A program made the position numbers and the translations under genes. From the NCBI GenBank assembly GCA_047639475.1, contig JBLIOD010000004.1, positions 1 through 64,000 of the forward strand: a stretch of DNA of 64,000 nucleotides, read 5' to 3'. This stretch comes from JAAELZ01 sp047639475. GTDB lineage: Bacteria > Pseudomonadota > Gammaproteobacteria > Arenicellales > Poriferihabitantaceae. Each line of letters starts with the position of its first letter. Position 1 is the first letter of the stretch. Under the pieces are notes generated by a model, which worked only from the letters and a program-made list of their open reading frames with translations, ran no database searches and was not told the origin of the DNA. Shown piece by piece: positions 1 to 7,847 of the stretch.

Positions 1-157
1 AAATCAAAGCTGGTGCGATGCCGTGATTGGTTATATAGCCAAAGCCCGTTGTGCCGTATACGCGGGAAAAGTCGTTGGCGAGCTTTGCTTGTGCAATATT
101 GTCATTGGTAAAAAGGGCGCTTACATCAATGACGGGGATTTGTGAAAATTCTGTCAT
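1..157 (-). CDS. Isopenicillin N synthase-like 2OG-Fe(II) oxygenase, N-terminal part (cut by window edge)
   Basis: An ATG at 157 reading leftwards opens a frame with no stop up to base 1. The 52 visible residues begin MTEFSQIPVIDVSALF and contain GFGYITNHGI, the usual N-terminal pattern of the DIOX_N domain in isopenicillin N synthase-type, non-heme iron oxygenases (a short 'IPVIDhs' strand followed by 'GFFhlxNHGI'). The catalytic HxD...H part lies outside the window, so activity and substrate cannot be judged. It lies 40 bases downstream of, and in the same direction as, the phytanoyl-CoA-dioxygenase-like gene, so the two oxygenases are probably co-transcribed. Confidence 0.75.
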   Translation of the reverse strand, partial: MTEFSQIPVIDVSALFTNDNIAQAKLANDFSRVYGTTGFGYITNHGIAPALI

Positions 158-197
158 GGCCTTATTCTGAGTTGAAGAACACTAGCGTGGTTTGCGC

Positions 198-986
198 CTA
201 GTTTCCTGTGCCAGCGATCGCTACATACCTTTTTTCTAATTGCTTTTGGTAAGCAATGGCTTCAGAAGATAAGTCTACTTTAGCAACAAGGTCTGTTTCG
301 TAGTAACCATACTTGTCTTCTCCACGTACTAAAATTGCGCCGTCTATTTGCCCCTTGGTTTGTTTAATATGAGGCGCGATAAACTGCACGTTCAAGCCAA
401 TGCGTCGATCATCACTGCGATTTGACATTGACGTGTGCATAGTCCAGCCATGATGGAATGAGGCTTCACCTGCCGCTAAATCGCACACTACGGCTTTGCT
501 TTCATCGACGTCTTTGATGGTCTGCCCACTGAGTAACACATTAGATTCGTCCTCAGTGAAATGGTGCGCTTGTTTTCCCTGAATATGACTACCAGGGAGC
601 ATCTTCATGCAGCCACTTTGCTCTGTGGCGGATGAGAGCGCTAGCCACATAGACACTTGATCGTCTTGGTCAAAACCCCAATAAGTTAAATCTTGGTGCC
701 AACTGACGTGCGCTTTAGAATGGGGTTCTTTGATGATGTAGTTTGCGTTATACAACAAGATATCAGGGCCGATCAGTTCTTCGACAATGTCTAGTACATT
801 TTTTTGCGTGGCAACTTCGAAGGGAGGCCTAAGCAAGGTATGCACTTTGGTTTTGTAGTGTAGTGGCCCGACTTGTGACTCGGCTTTTTCAAGAATGGTG
901 CGTTGGTGATTTGCTTCTTGCTCAGACAATAAGCGAATTGACGTCAGGTAGCCATCGGTTTGATATCGTTCTTTATATGCGGTCAT
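198..986 (-). CDS. Phytanoyl-CoA dioxygenase (PhyH) family protein
   Basis: A protein of 262 residues from the ATG at 986; a TTG at 998 would add four residues, but a likely promoter -10 box lies only about 20 bases beyond it, so ATG is preferred. Counting from the TTG, the iron-binding triad is visible: H101-x-D103 in SWHQDLTYWG and the distal H188 in GWTMHTS, followed by an RR pair near 198-199 that would bind 2-oxoglutarate. LPGSH around 134-138 is also typical. PhyH-family enzymes hydroxylate very varied small molecules, so the substrate is unknown. It lies upstream of a second 2OG oxygenase and downstream of the PqqD/HprK/nucleotidyltransferase genes on the same strand. Confidence 0.85.
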   Translation of the reverse strand: MTAYKERYQTDGYLTSIRLLSEQEANHQRTILEKAESQVGPLHYKTKVHTLLRPPFEVATQKNVLDIVEELIGPDILLYNANYIIKEPHSKAHVSWHQDLTYWGFDQDDQVSMWLALSSATEQSGCMKMLPGSHIQGKQAHHFTEDESNVLLSGQTIKDVDESKAVVCDLAAGEASFHHGWTMHTSMSNRSDDRRIGLNVQFIAPHIKQTKGQIDGAILVRGEDKYGYYETDLVAKVDLSSEAIAYQKQLEKRYVAIAGTGN

Positions 987-1019
987 AGGAGCAAACAAGT
1001 GGGTAGTGATTTAAAACTG

Positions 1020-1049
1020 ACTATAGCCCACACTATTGAATTATTTCAA
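1020..1049 (-). promoter_or_regulatory. Candidate sigma-70 promoter for the PhyH-family gene
   Basis: On the minus strand, TTGAAA (1049-1044) and TATAGT (1025-1020) are separated by 18 bases. Transcription would start near 1013, giving a leader of about 25 bases to the ATG at 986. This implies the two oxygenase genes can be transcribed separately from the nucleotidyltransferase gene that ends at 1088. Confidence 0.5.
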
Positions 1050-1087
1050 TCAATCAACGACGGGTGTCGCGTTTATAACCTCCTAGG

Positions 1088-2218
1088 TTAATCTGATGAT
1101 CGGCCACGCATCAGCGCCCAGTAACGCCGTGTTAACCATTGTAATACCTGCAAAGGGTGGCGCCAGGTATTAACCCAAAACAGGCTTTTTTCGGGTGCCA
1201 CGCTGTAGAAAATATGTGCCCACCACTGCGGTGCGGTAAACATGGTTTGTAACGTTTTTGTTAGACCACGCTTTTGCGCCGCCAGGTGTGATAGCGGCAG
1301 ATAGCCTTGGCCCAGTTGTGTGGGGGCTAACTCGCTGGAGGCGATTAGCTGGGTACATAGCTGCTTTGGTAGCGGTATGACGAAATGTAAACAACGTAGC
1401 GCATTAATAACGAAAGGGTGGTTAGTGCGCAAATCAGTCCAGTCTATTTCTTCATGGAATGTCTCAGCGTAGGTCAGGATGTCTAACAAAGCACCTAATT
1501 TAATCCGTTTAGCCGGTTCAAATGCATGATGACAAAGATGACGCAAGGTGTCTATATGTCCAAACCGACCGATGGAGTGGCCTTCGATTTCAAAGTGAAT
1601 AGGGGGCTGTGTTAAGTCGGCATAACTCATTGAGCTAGCGACATCTCCTGATAGGGCATTGTGATGTACTTCAATGCTCATCGTCATGTCGTCTATGATC
1701 TTAGACGCGATGGGTAGATGGTGATGGTCGTACATTGCCCCTACGTTGTGATCTTCAGCTTGATAGCCTATATCACGTAATGCTTGTTGTGCGGTTAAGG
1801 CCTGATGCTTAGGCACCAACAAATCTATATCGCGCATCGGTCGTAGACGCGGTTCAGGATATACGCAGTAAGCCAACGCCAATCCCTTTAACGCAATGAC
1901 TTCGATGTTATGTTTAGCAAACTCGGGGAGTATTTCGGTGATGGCTTTGCTACGCACATCGGTTGCTCGCTGGTGACGGACCACCAGGGCTTTTACTTGC
2001 AGGGAAACGGTTTTAGGTACAAGTTCACTGAGCTCGTCGTGCGCGCGTAATTGTTGGTTGAATATCGGTGCTAAGCCATTTATTTCGAGTTGAGCGACAA
2101 ATGACTCCCAATGGTCAATATTAGCCAGTTGCTCACTCAGCTGTGAAGCCTTACTTGATCCTAAGCTGAGACTGGCAATAAGTTCTAGCGAATGATTAAT
2201 TACGTTCTCATTTGCCAT
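1088..2218 (-). CDS. PF14907-type nucleotidyltransferase family protein
   Basis: A 376-residue protein with an ATG start at 2218. Residues 106-138 carry the hallmark of the 'uncharacterised nucleotidyltransferase' family: a K111-G112 pair, then R-D-I-D (129-132) in PMRDIDLLVP, where the two Asp residues would bind the metal in a nucleotidyltransferase fold; histidines follow (HHHLP near 165). In lasso-peptide and related clusters, members of this family occur beside HprK-like kinases and PqqD-like proteins. The start overlaps the end of the HprK-like gene by 11 bases, so translation is probably coupled. Substrate unknown; the family assignment rests on motif and context. Confidence 0.8.
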   Translation of the reverse strand: MANENVINHSLELIASLSLGSSKASQLSEQLANIDHWESFVAQLEINGLAPIFNQQLRAHDELSELVPKTVSLQVKALVVRHQRATDVRSKAITEILPEFAKHNIEVIALKGLALAYCVYPEPRLRPMRDIDLLVPKHQALTAQQALRDIGYQAEDHNVGAMYDHHHLPIASKIIDDMTMSIEVHHNALSGDVASSMSYADLTQPPIHFEIEGHSIGRFGHIDTLRHLCHHAFEPAKRIKLGALLDILTYAETFHEEIDWTDLRTNHPFVINALRCLHFVIPLPKQLCTQLIASSELAPTQLGQGYLPLSHLAAQKRGLTKTLQTMFTAPQWWAHIFYSVAPEKSLFWVNTWRHPLQVLQWLTRRYWALMRGRSSD

Positions 2219-3050
2219 TTTCTGGGGTGCTTAATTGCTGAAGTAATTCGGGCAATACGGCAAAGTCATTGTAATCTAAACGATAGGCTTTGGCGCTGCG
2301 CACGATTGACAACAGTTGGTCAAAGCCGTGACCGGGAAGGTTGCGTGCGATAACGTTAGATTTCATTAACTCAATACCCGCTAACGCTTTGCTAAGCGGT
2401 GTCAGTGTGTTGGGTGCATCTTTGCTATAGCGGGGGAAGACGATTCTCGTTAAATCCGGCGTTTCACTGGTGAAGTCGGGGTTGATGCAACGGTGAGAAA
2501 TCATGTGAACAAAATTGCCGCGCATCACCTTATCGCCAAGCAACTCTATGTCGACTAACTGGGTGATTGCATCTAAGCCATAGTTCTTGATATTGAAGGG
2601 GCGAGTAAAGGCTTTAACTTTTGATGAAGTGGACTCTAGTAAGATCAATTCATCCGTGTGGTACTGGTAGCCATTTTGCGCCATCCAAAATGTCAGCGAG
2701 CTTTTACCGTGTCCACTTTCACCCGGTATCATTATGCCGCCTTGCGAGTCGGAGACGTATCCTGCGTGAACAGCAAGATGAGAGTCGTTATTTTCAATCA
2801 AATGAAATACCACTTCGCCCATCAAGTAATTGGCAGTGTCTTCAATTTTGTTCGACTGATAGGTGCATTTGTCGTCTACAATGCATTGCCATTGTTCACT
2901 TTTTTCAAGCAATAGGTAGGTTTTGTCCACTGATGATACGGGCGTGGAGTGGATGTCCCTGAATAAGAATTCTAGGGCGGTATTGGCGGCGTCTGTATCA
3001 GTTAATATGTCAACTCGGTGACCGCCGAACTGCACTGAGTATGTGTTCAA
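2208..3050 (-). CDS. HPr kinase/phosphorylase-like protein (HprK-related kinase)
   Basis: A 280-residue protein with a Walker A P-loop GESGHGKS at 110-117, preceded by hydrophobic LAVHAGYVS and GGIMIP strands, and an H131-T-D133-E134 motif after the P-loop. This is the layout of the HprK C-terminal kinase fold. It lacks the long N-terminal domain of true HprK, and no PTS genes are near. In RiPP clusters such kinases phosphorylate the precursor peptide; here no precursor is evident. The frame has a stop codon at 3059-3057 and no ATG at its start, so translation begins at TTG 3050 (or GTG 3035), 10 bases after the PqqD-like gene. Confidence 0.82.
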   Translation of the reverse strand: MNTYSVQFGGHRVDILTDTDAANTALEFLFRDIHSTPVSSVDKTYLLLEKSEQWQCIVDDKCTYQSNKIEDTANYLMGEVVFHLIENNDSHLAVHAGYVSDSQGGIMIPGESGHGKSSLTFWMAQNGYQYHTDELILLESTSSKVKAFTRPFNIKNYGLDAITQLVDIELLGDKVMRGNFVHMISHRCINPDFTSETPDLTRIVFPRYSKDAPNTLTPLSKALAGIELMKSNVIARNLPGHGFDQLLSIVRSAKAYRLDYNDFAVLPELLQQLSTPENGK

Positions 3051-3060
3051 CGTGTTTTAT

Positions 3061-3351
3061 CTAAGCGCTAACCATGCTTATAGCATCGGCTTCAATAAAC
3101 TGCTCGATGGCCTGTAGAACGTCAGTTTCAACGCTGTCGCCCGCTTCTGGGAACCCTGACTTAATGATTGTAATCATCTCGTCGACGTTTTGCTCACCGT
3201 TACATAACTGCCAAATAATGGAAGCAGAGGAGTTAAGATAGATTGAGCGAGTGGAGGCCAGTGAATAGAGTAATATTTCGCCATCAATTTCTTCAAGACG
3301 ATATTCTTCTTTGGCTTTAGGGCTTGATTTTTTTATTTCGTCCGGTGACAT
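3061..3351 (-). CDS. PqqD family peptide-binding (RRE-like) protein
   Basis: A 96-residue protein. The segment from about residue 17 to 68 has the PqqD pattern: IDGEILLYSLASTRSIYLN, then SASIIWQLCNGEQNVDEMI, followed by a C-terminal helix. PqqD-like domains are winged-helix RiPP recognition elements that bind leader peptides and hand them to a modifying enzyme. As the first gene of the PqqD, HprK-like kinase and nucleotidyltransferase run, it is a plausible adaptor for a peptide substrate. No pqqA/B/C/E, radical SAM enzyme or asparagine-synthetase-type lasso cyclase is present in the window, so PQQ synthesis is unlikely. Confidence 0.82.
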   Translation of the reverse strand: MSPDEIKKSSPKAKEEYRLEEIDGEILLYSLASTRSIYLNSSASIIWQLCNGEQNVDEMITIIKSGFPEAGDSVETDVLQAIEQFIEADAISMVSA

Positions 3352-3478
3352 AATTTGTGCAAATTAGTGTGTAAAAGGCTTTGCGCTGAGAGCGGCACGA
3401 TTCTATCATTGCCAAACCTAATTAGTTGCAATTTTGCAGAGCAAATTTACTGCTATAACCTATATATCGATATAAAAG

Positions 3479-5605
3479 ATGTCATACTTTGAAACTTCTG
3501 ACACCGAAAGTGCGCTGCTGCGCGCTGTAAGTTTCGTACGGGAGATAGGCGTTCGCGCTGAATTAGAGGAGGAGCAACTAATTCGAAACTGCACAAAGTG
3601 TGAAAAGCTAGCAGCTTTGTGTCAAGAAATCGGCATTGATGAATTAGGCCAAGTTGCCGCAATTTTACAAGTTGCCGAACCCTTATCGGAAAAGGTGCGC
3701 GCCCAAATCACCAAACAGTTTGGCGCTGAAGTAGCCGAATTGGTGCGAGGTGTCGCGCAGATGGCAAATATTTCAGCCTTTTCGAAGTCCAAGCAGGGCG
3801 AAGTCAGTAATGAAAACTTGCGTAAAATGCTGATTGCAATGGTTAATGATGTGAGAGTGGTGCTCATAAAATTAGCTGATCAACTAGACAATCTGCGCTC
3901 ATTAAAAGACGCGGACGAAAATTACCGCCGTGAACAAGCGCAACTAACGTTAGACGTGTATGCGCGCTTAGCCAATAGGCTGGGAGTGTGGTATTTAAAG
4001 TGGGAACTAGAAGATTATTCCCTGCGCTACTTAGAGCCTTACGATTATCACCAAATTGCTTCTAACTTAGATGAAAAGCGAGATGTCCGCGAGCGTTATA
4101 TAACTGATTTTACTACCTCGATTGAGCAAGAACTGACAGAGATTAACGTCGAAGGTTCGGTATATGGCCGTCCAAAGCATATATACAGTATATGGCGTAA
4201 AATGAAGTTCAAAGGCTTGGCTTTTGAGAATATCATGGATATTCGGGCGGTAAGGATACTGGTAAATTCAGTGAGTGATTGCTATGCAGCGCTTGGTGTG
4301 GTGCATTCCAACTGGTCACATTTACCTGGGGACTTTGACGACTATATTGCGACTCCCAAAGAAAACGGCTATCAATCTATCCATACGGCAGTTATTGGGC
4401 CATCAGATAAGGTGGTTGAAGTGCAAATTCGAACTCACGATATGCACGAAGAGAATGAATTGGGTGTGGCGGCACATTGGCGATATAAAGAGGGTGCTGG
4501 GTCTAATAAGACCATAGATAACAAAATCCAATGGCTGCGTCAGTTATTGGAGTGGAAAGAAGATCTGTTTTTTGACGGTGATATCGCCGAACAATTTGAT
4601 ACTGAATTAGTTGATGAGCAAGTTTATGTGTTCACTCCCAAAGGCAAAGTGATCGATTTGCCCTTGGGTGCGACCGCCATTGACTTTGCCTATGCGGTGC
4701 ATACTCAAGTTGGCCACAGCACACGTGGCACACGCATAAATGGCCGAATGCGCACCCTAACCACGCCACTGCAAACGGGCGATCAGGTAGATATTGTTAC
4801 GGTAAAGGATGCCACACCAAGTCGTGACTGGCTGGCTTTGCCGGGTTATGTAAAAAGTCATCGTGCCCGTTCAGCGATCGCACACTGGTTCAAACAAGCT
4901 GACCGAGAGCAACACGTGGCTATGGGTCGTGATATCCTAGAGCGCGAATTGCCCCGGCAAGGTTTGTCGCAGTTGTCATACGATAAAATTGCGCAACGAT
5001 CGAATTACCCAGGCACTGAAGAAATGATGGCCGCGCTGGGCGCGGGTGATATTAAAATAGTCAAACTGATTGGCGCCTTTAAGCGGGAGAAAGAAGTTGA
5101 AGAACCAAAACTACCGGTCTTTGATGCCGCCCGTTACACTAAATCACCTTCGCCTAGTGATTTTACCGTTCATGGAGTGGGCAATCTTAAAACGCAAATT
5201 GCAAACTGTTGTCAACCTGTACCCGGCGAACCGATTGTTGGGTTTATTACACGGGGCAGAGGCATTTCAATTCATAACAAGCGGTGTTCAAATATTTTGC
5301 ATTTACAAGATGACGATCATGCACGTTTGATTGATGTTAATTGGGGCAGTGGTGCGCAAACCAGTTACATAGCAAATATTAATATTACTGCGTACAATCG
5401 TTCTGGGCTACTCCACGATGTAACTAAAATGCTAAATGACGCTAAAATCCAAATCCAGAAAGCAGCCTTAGATATTCAAGAAGAGGATTCCATTGTGCAG
5501 CTTAGTTTAGCCATTGAAGTGGTGGGTATTGCGACGCTCACATCAGCTCTGGCGCGGGTTAAGCAAATTCCTAATGTATTGGAAGCTGTGAGAGCAGCGA
5601 AATAA
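3479..5605 (+). CDS. relA: RelA-type GTP pyrophosphokinase ((p)ppGpp synthetase)
   Basis: A 708-residue RelA/SpoT homologue that makes pppGpp/ppGpp from ATP and GTP/GDP when ribosomes stall. The N-terminal hydrolase domain has lost the HD pair (AAILQVAEP where SpoT has an HD). The synthetase domain has YGRPKHIYSIWRKM (229-242) and the acidic D-F-D-D (285-288), the RelA-type ExDD class rather than the SpoT RxKD class. A TGS domain follows (about 381-441, VYVFTPKGK) and a C-terminal ACT domain (about 632-708). It therefore looks like a synthetase-only RelA. The ATG at 3479 is divergent from the PqqD-like gene; the stop lies two bases before mobA. Confidence 0.93.
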   Translation: MSYFETSDTESALLRAVSFVREIGVRAELEEEQLIRNCTKCEKLAALCQEIGIDELGQVAAILQVAEPLSEKVRAQITKQFGAEVAELVRGVAQMANISAFSKSKQGEVSNENLRKMLIAMVNDVRVVLIKLADQLDNLRSLKDADENYRREQAQLTLDVYARLANRLGVWYLKWELEDYSLRYLEPYDYHQIASNLDEKRDVRERYITDFTTSIEQELTEINVEGSVYGRPKHIYSIWRKMKFKGLAFENIMDIRAVRILVNSVSDCYAALGVVHSNWSHLPGDFDDYIATPKENGYQSIHTAVIGPSDKVVEVQIRTHDMHEENELGVAAHWRYKEGAGSNKTIDNKIQWLRQLLEWKEDLFFDGDIAEQFDTELVDEQVYVFTPKGKVIDLPLGATAIDFAYAVHTQVGHSTRGTRINGRMRTLTTPLQTGDQVDIVTVKDATPSRDWLALPGYVKSHRARSAIAHWFKQADREQHVAMGRDILERELPRQGLSQLSYDKIAQRSNYPGTEEMMAALGAGDIKIVKLIGAFKREKEVEEPKLPVFDAARYTKSPSPSDFTVHGVGNLKTQIANCCQPVPGEPIVGFITRGRGISIHNKRCSNILHLQDDDHARLIDVNWGSGAQTSYIANINITAYNRSGLLHDVTKMLNDAKIQIQKAALDIQEEDSIVQLSLAIEVVGIATLTSALARVKQIPNVLEAVRAAK

Positions 5606-5607
5606 CG

Positions 5608-6216
5608 ATGAACGAAACGTTAAAAATTACTGGCGTAATATTGGCAGGCGGTCAAGGTCGCCGCATGGGAGAAAAAGACAAAGGATTGATTGAACTGGAT
5701 GGTTTGCCGCTGATTTCCCATATTACCAACAGCTTGCAATCACAATGTAATAAGTTGCTGATTAATGCTAACCGCAATAAAGCCCGCTATTCACAATATG
5801 GTTACGATGTCATTTCTGATGAAGAGTCTGGCTTTCAAGGCCCCCTTGCAGGGATGGCAGCCGCCATGAAATATACCGATGATGATTGGATAATCACGGT
5901 GCCCTGTGACGGGCCATATGTTGCCACAGATTACGTTGCGCGGATGCGCAATGCTTTGCAGCGTGATGGTGCTGATATTGCGGTAGCGCGAGATGAACAA
6001 CGTTTGCAGCCAGTTTATGCACTCATTAGAGTGAGTTTATTGCCAGACCTTGAGGTTTTTTTAAAAGCAGGAGAGCGAAAAATAGAACGCTGGTTTCGGC
6101 AACACAAACTGGTTGAAGTTGATTTCATTGATTCCGCCCTCATGTTCGAGAACTTCAACACTCCCGAACAACTGCAGGCGTACCATGACCAAACACCAGA
6201 CGCACTAAATGATTGA
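5608..6216 (+). CDS. mobA: Molybdenum cofactor guanylyltransferase MobA
   Basis: A 202-residue GT-A-like nucleotidyltransferase that transfers GMP from GTP to molybdopterin, forming the guanine dinucleotide cofactor of DMSO-reductase-family enzymes. The N-terminal GTP-binding signature is clear (VILAGGQGRRMGEKDKGL, about residues 10-27), followed by PLAGMAAAM (about 79-87) and the metal-binding region VPCDGPYV (about 98-105). Length is normal for the family. It starts two bases after relA and overlaps mobB by eight bases, so the three genes look co-transcribed. No molybdoenzyme is encoded in the window. Confidence 0.93.
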   Translation: MNETLKITGVILAGGQGRRMGEKDKGLIELDGLPLISHITNSLQSQCNKLLINANRNKARYSQYGYDVISDEESGFQGPLAGMAAAMKYTDDDWIITVPCDGPYVATDYVARMRNALQRDGADIAVARDEQRLQPVYALIRVSLLPDLEVFLKAGERKIERWFRQHKLVEVDFIDSALMFENFNTPEQLQAYHDQTPDALND

Positions 6217-6772
6217 TTTCCCTATTCCTGTTTTGGGTTTATGTGCTTTTAGTGGCACCGGTAAAACAACGCTATTAGCCAAGGTTTTACCCTTGCTTAA
6301 TGAACGAGGCTTGCGTGTTGGTGTAGTTAAACATGCACATCATCAATTTGAAATCGATCATGAAGGGCGAGATAGTTATCTGTTGCGTAAGGCGGGCGCT
6401 AGTCAGATCGCCATCGCGTCCCAAACTAGAAGGGCGTATATTGAAGAGTTGCCATCGGAAGAAAAACAACCTGAGTTGTCTGATGCCTTGGCGTTATTGA
6501 AACCTGGAAACATAGATCTGGTGATATCAGAAGGTTTTAAACTTGCGCCTATTCCAAAAATTGAATTACACAGAGCAGGGCAAGGCAACCCGTTAATGTG
6601 TGAGCAAGACTTGCATATTTTTGCCATTGCAGTTGATGAAAAATTACCATTGTCACGAAATATTCCGCAGCTGGATCTCAACGATGTGGAAAGCTTCACT
6701 CAGTTTATCGTTGACTGGTTTGATAGCGTAAGCAAGTTAAGGGCTAAAGGAGCCGAACTAAATCAACCTTAA
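6209..6772 (+). CDS. mobB: Molybdopterin-guanine dinucleotide biosynthesis adaptor protein MobB
   Basis: A 187-residue P-loop GTPase-like protein with Walker A GxxGTGKTT (AFSGTGKTTLLAK, about residues 13-25), followed by VGVVKHAHH and the FEIDHEGRDSYLLRKAGA stretch that characterises MobB. It assists MobA in cofactor synthesis and is not strictly essential in E. coli. It overlaps mobA by eight bases. The final 15 or so residues are polar and not conserved. A 157-base gap follows before aroQ. Confidence 0.92.
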   Translation: MIDFPIPVLGLCAFSGTGKTTLLAKVLPLLNERGLRVGVVKHAHHQFEIDHEGRDSYLLRKAGASQIAIASQTRRAYIEELPSEEKQPELSDALALLKPGNIDLVISEGFKLAPIPKIELHRAGQGNPLMCEQDLHIFAIAVDEKLPLSRNIPQLDLNDVESFTQFIVDWFDSVSKLRAKGAELNQP

Positions 6773-6825
6773 CGCCAATACGGTGTTTAGGAAAGATACG
6801 ACGTTTCATATTTAAATGCGTTTAT

Positions 6826-6852
6826 ATTCGCTTAATTCGCTTAATTCGCTTT
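6826..6852. repeat. Three tandem 9-bp units upstream of aroQ
   Basis: The unit ATTCGCTTA occurs at 6826-6834 and 6835-6843, and as ATTCGCTTT at 6844-6852. The array lies about 40 bases upstream of the likely aroQ -35 box. The 9-bp period is not a helical turn, so it may be a simple slippage product; a binding-site role is only a possibility. Confidence 0.6.
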
Positions 6853-6892
6853 ATTAGGGCCTAAAAACAGAGTTCTAAGGTAAAATCGACGC

Positions 6893-6923
6893 TTGTTAAC
6901 TGATTGTCGATTGGCATTATACT
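6893..6923 (+). promoter_or_regulatory. Candidate promoter placing the aroQ transcript start at its ATG
   Basis: TTGTTA (6893-6898) and TATACT (6918-6923) are 19 bases apart (18 if TGTTAA is read as the -35). The ATG of aroQ is at 6930, the normal distance for a transcription start, and no Shine-Dalgarno sequence precedes it. The aroQ message may therefore be leaderless. Confidence 0.45.
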
Positions 6924-6929
6924 GCGCAC

Positions 6930-7376
6930 ATGTCTGAAATATTGGTTTTACACGGGCCTAACTTGAATTTACTGGGTTCTCGTGAGCCGGAAGTCTATGG
7001 TTACGACACGTTGACGGATATCAACTCGTCTCTAGAAGGTGAGGCCGCTGATCAAGCCATTACCTTATCCAGTTTGCAAAGTAATGCAGAACACACATTG
7101 GTGGATGCAATACATCAAGCCAAGGAAGACGGGGTGGATTTTATTATCATTAATCCGGGCGCGTTTACACATACCAGTATCTCATTGCGTGATGCGTTTG
7201 CTGGTACAGAAATCCCTTTTATCGAGGTGCATCTTTCAAATGTGCACTCGCGCGAGGAATTTAGACATCACTCCTATCTGTCAGCGCTGGCGGTAGGTGT
7301 TATTATGGGCTTTGGTGCCAAAGGCTATTCGCTAGCACTGGCTGCTGCCATTGCTAAATTACAAGAACAACAGTAG
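6930..7376 (+). CDS. aroQ: Type II 3-dehydroquinate dehydratase
   Basis: A 148-residue protein that dehydrates 3-dehydroquinate to 3-dehydroshikimate in the shikimate pathway; family members form dodecamers. The N-terminal HGPNLNLLGSREPEVYGYDTL carries the catalytic Tyr of the flexible loop, FIIINPGAFTHTS holds the conserved substrate-binding Asn, and EVHLSNVHSREEFRHHSY holds the His/Glu/Arg cluster. Length matches the family (about 145-150). It is the first gene of the long plus-strand run and directly precedes accB-accC, an arrangement common in gammaproteobacteria. Confidence 0.95.
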   Translation: MSEILVLHGPNLNLLGSREPEVYGYDTLTDINSSLEGEAADQAITLSSLQSNAEHTLVDAIHQAKEDGVDFIIINPGAFTHTSISLRDAFAGTEIPFIEVHLSNVHSREEFRHHSYLSALAVGVIMGFGAKGYSLALAAAIAKLQEQQ

Positions 7377-7385
7377 AGGAAAATC

Positions 7386-7835
7386 GTGGATCTACGTAAA
7401 GTAAAAAAACTCATTGAACTGCTTGAAGCTTCTCAACTTTCAGAGCTTGAAATTATCGAAGGTGAAGAGAGTATTCGCATAAGCAGAGCTGGACCTACAA
7501 TGGCCGCTCCAACGATGGCTTACGCACCTGCACCGATGGCCGCAGGAGCGGCAAGTGTTTCCCTGGAACCGAGCGCCGACACCGTTACTCCTGCGATAAC
7601 AGGGCACGAAGTAGAATCGCCAACTGTGGGTACTTTTTATGCCCGCTCCAGTCCTGATGCCGCGGCGTTTGTTTCGGTAGGGGACACGGTGAGCGTTGGA
7701 ACGACCTTGTGCGTGGTTGAAGCAATGAAGACCTTCAATGAAATTCAATCAGACAAAGCAGGTACAGTTTTAGAGATTCGTAAAACTGACGGCGATCCAG
7801 TTGAATTCGGCGAAGCCCTATTCGTTATTTCTTAA
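7386..7835 (+). CDS. accB: Biotin carboxyl carrier protein of acetyl-CoA carboxylase
   Basis: A 149-residue protein starting at GTG 7386, nine bases after aroQ and behind AGAGGA. The N-terminal helix pair (LRKVKKLIELLEAS) leads to an Ala/Pro/Met-rich linker (about 35-60) and a C-terminal biotinyl domain. The biotin-accepting lysine lies in EAMKTFNEI; the residue after Lys is Thr, where most AccB proteins have Met. With accC it forms the biotin carboxylase half of acetyl-CoA carboxylase, the first committed step of fatty-acid synthesis. Confidence 0.94.
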   Translation: MDLRKVKKLIELLEASQLSELEIIEGEESIRISRAGPTMAAPTMAYAPAPMAAGAASVSLEPSADTVTPAITGHEVESPTVGTFYARSSPDAAAFVSVGDTVSVGTTLCVVEAMKTFNEIQSDKAGTVLEIRKTDGDPVEFGEALFVIS

Positions 7836-7847
7836 AAAAGTAAAGCA

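Noticed and set aside
1071..1090. AGGAGG on the minus strand just after the nucleotidyltransferase stop, as a ribosome-binding site for a small peptide gene
   Set aside because: No ATG, GTG or TTG lies at a suitable distance; the sequence is part of a short palindrome (TAACC/GGTTA).
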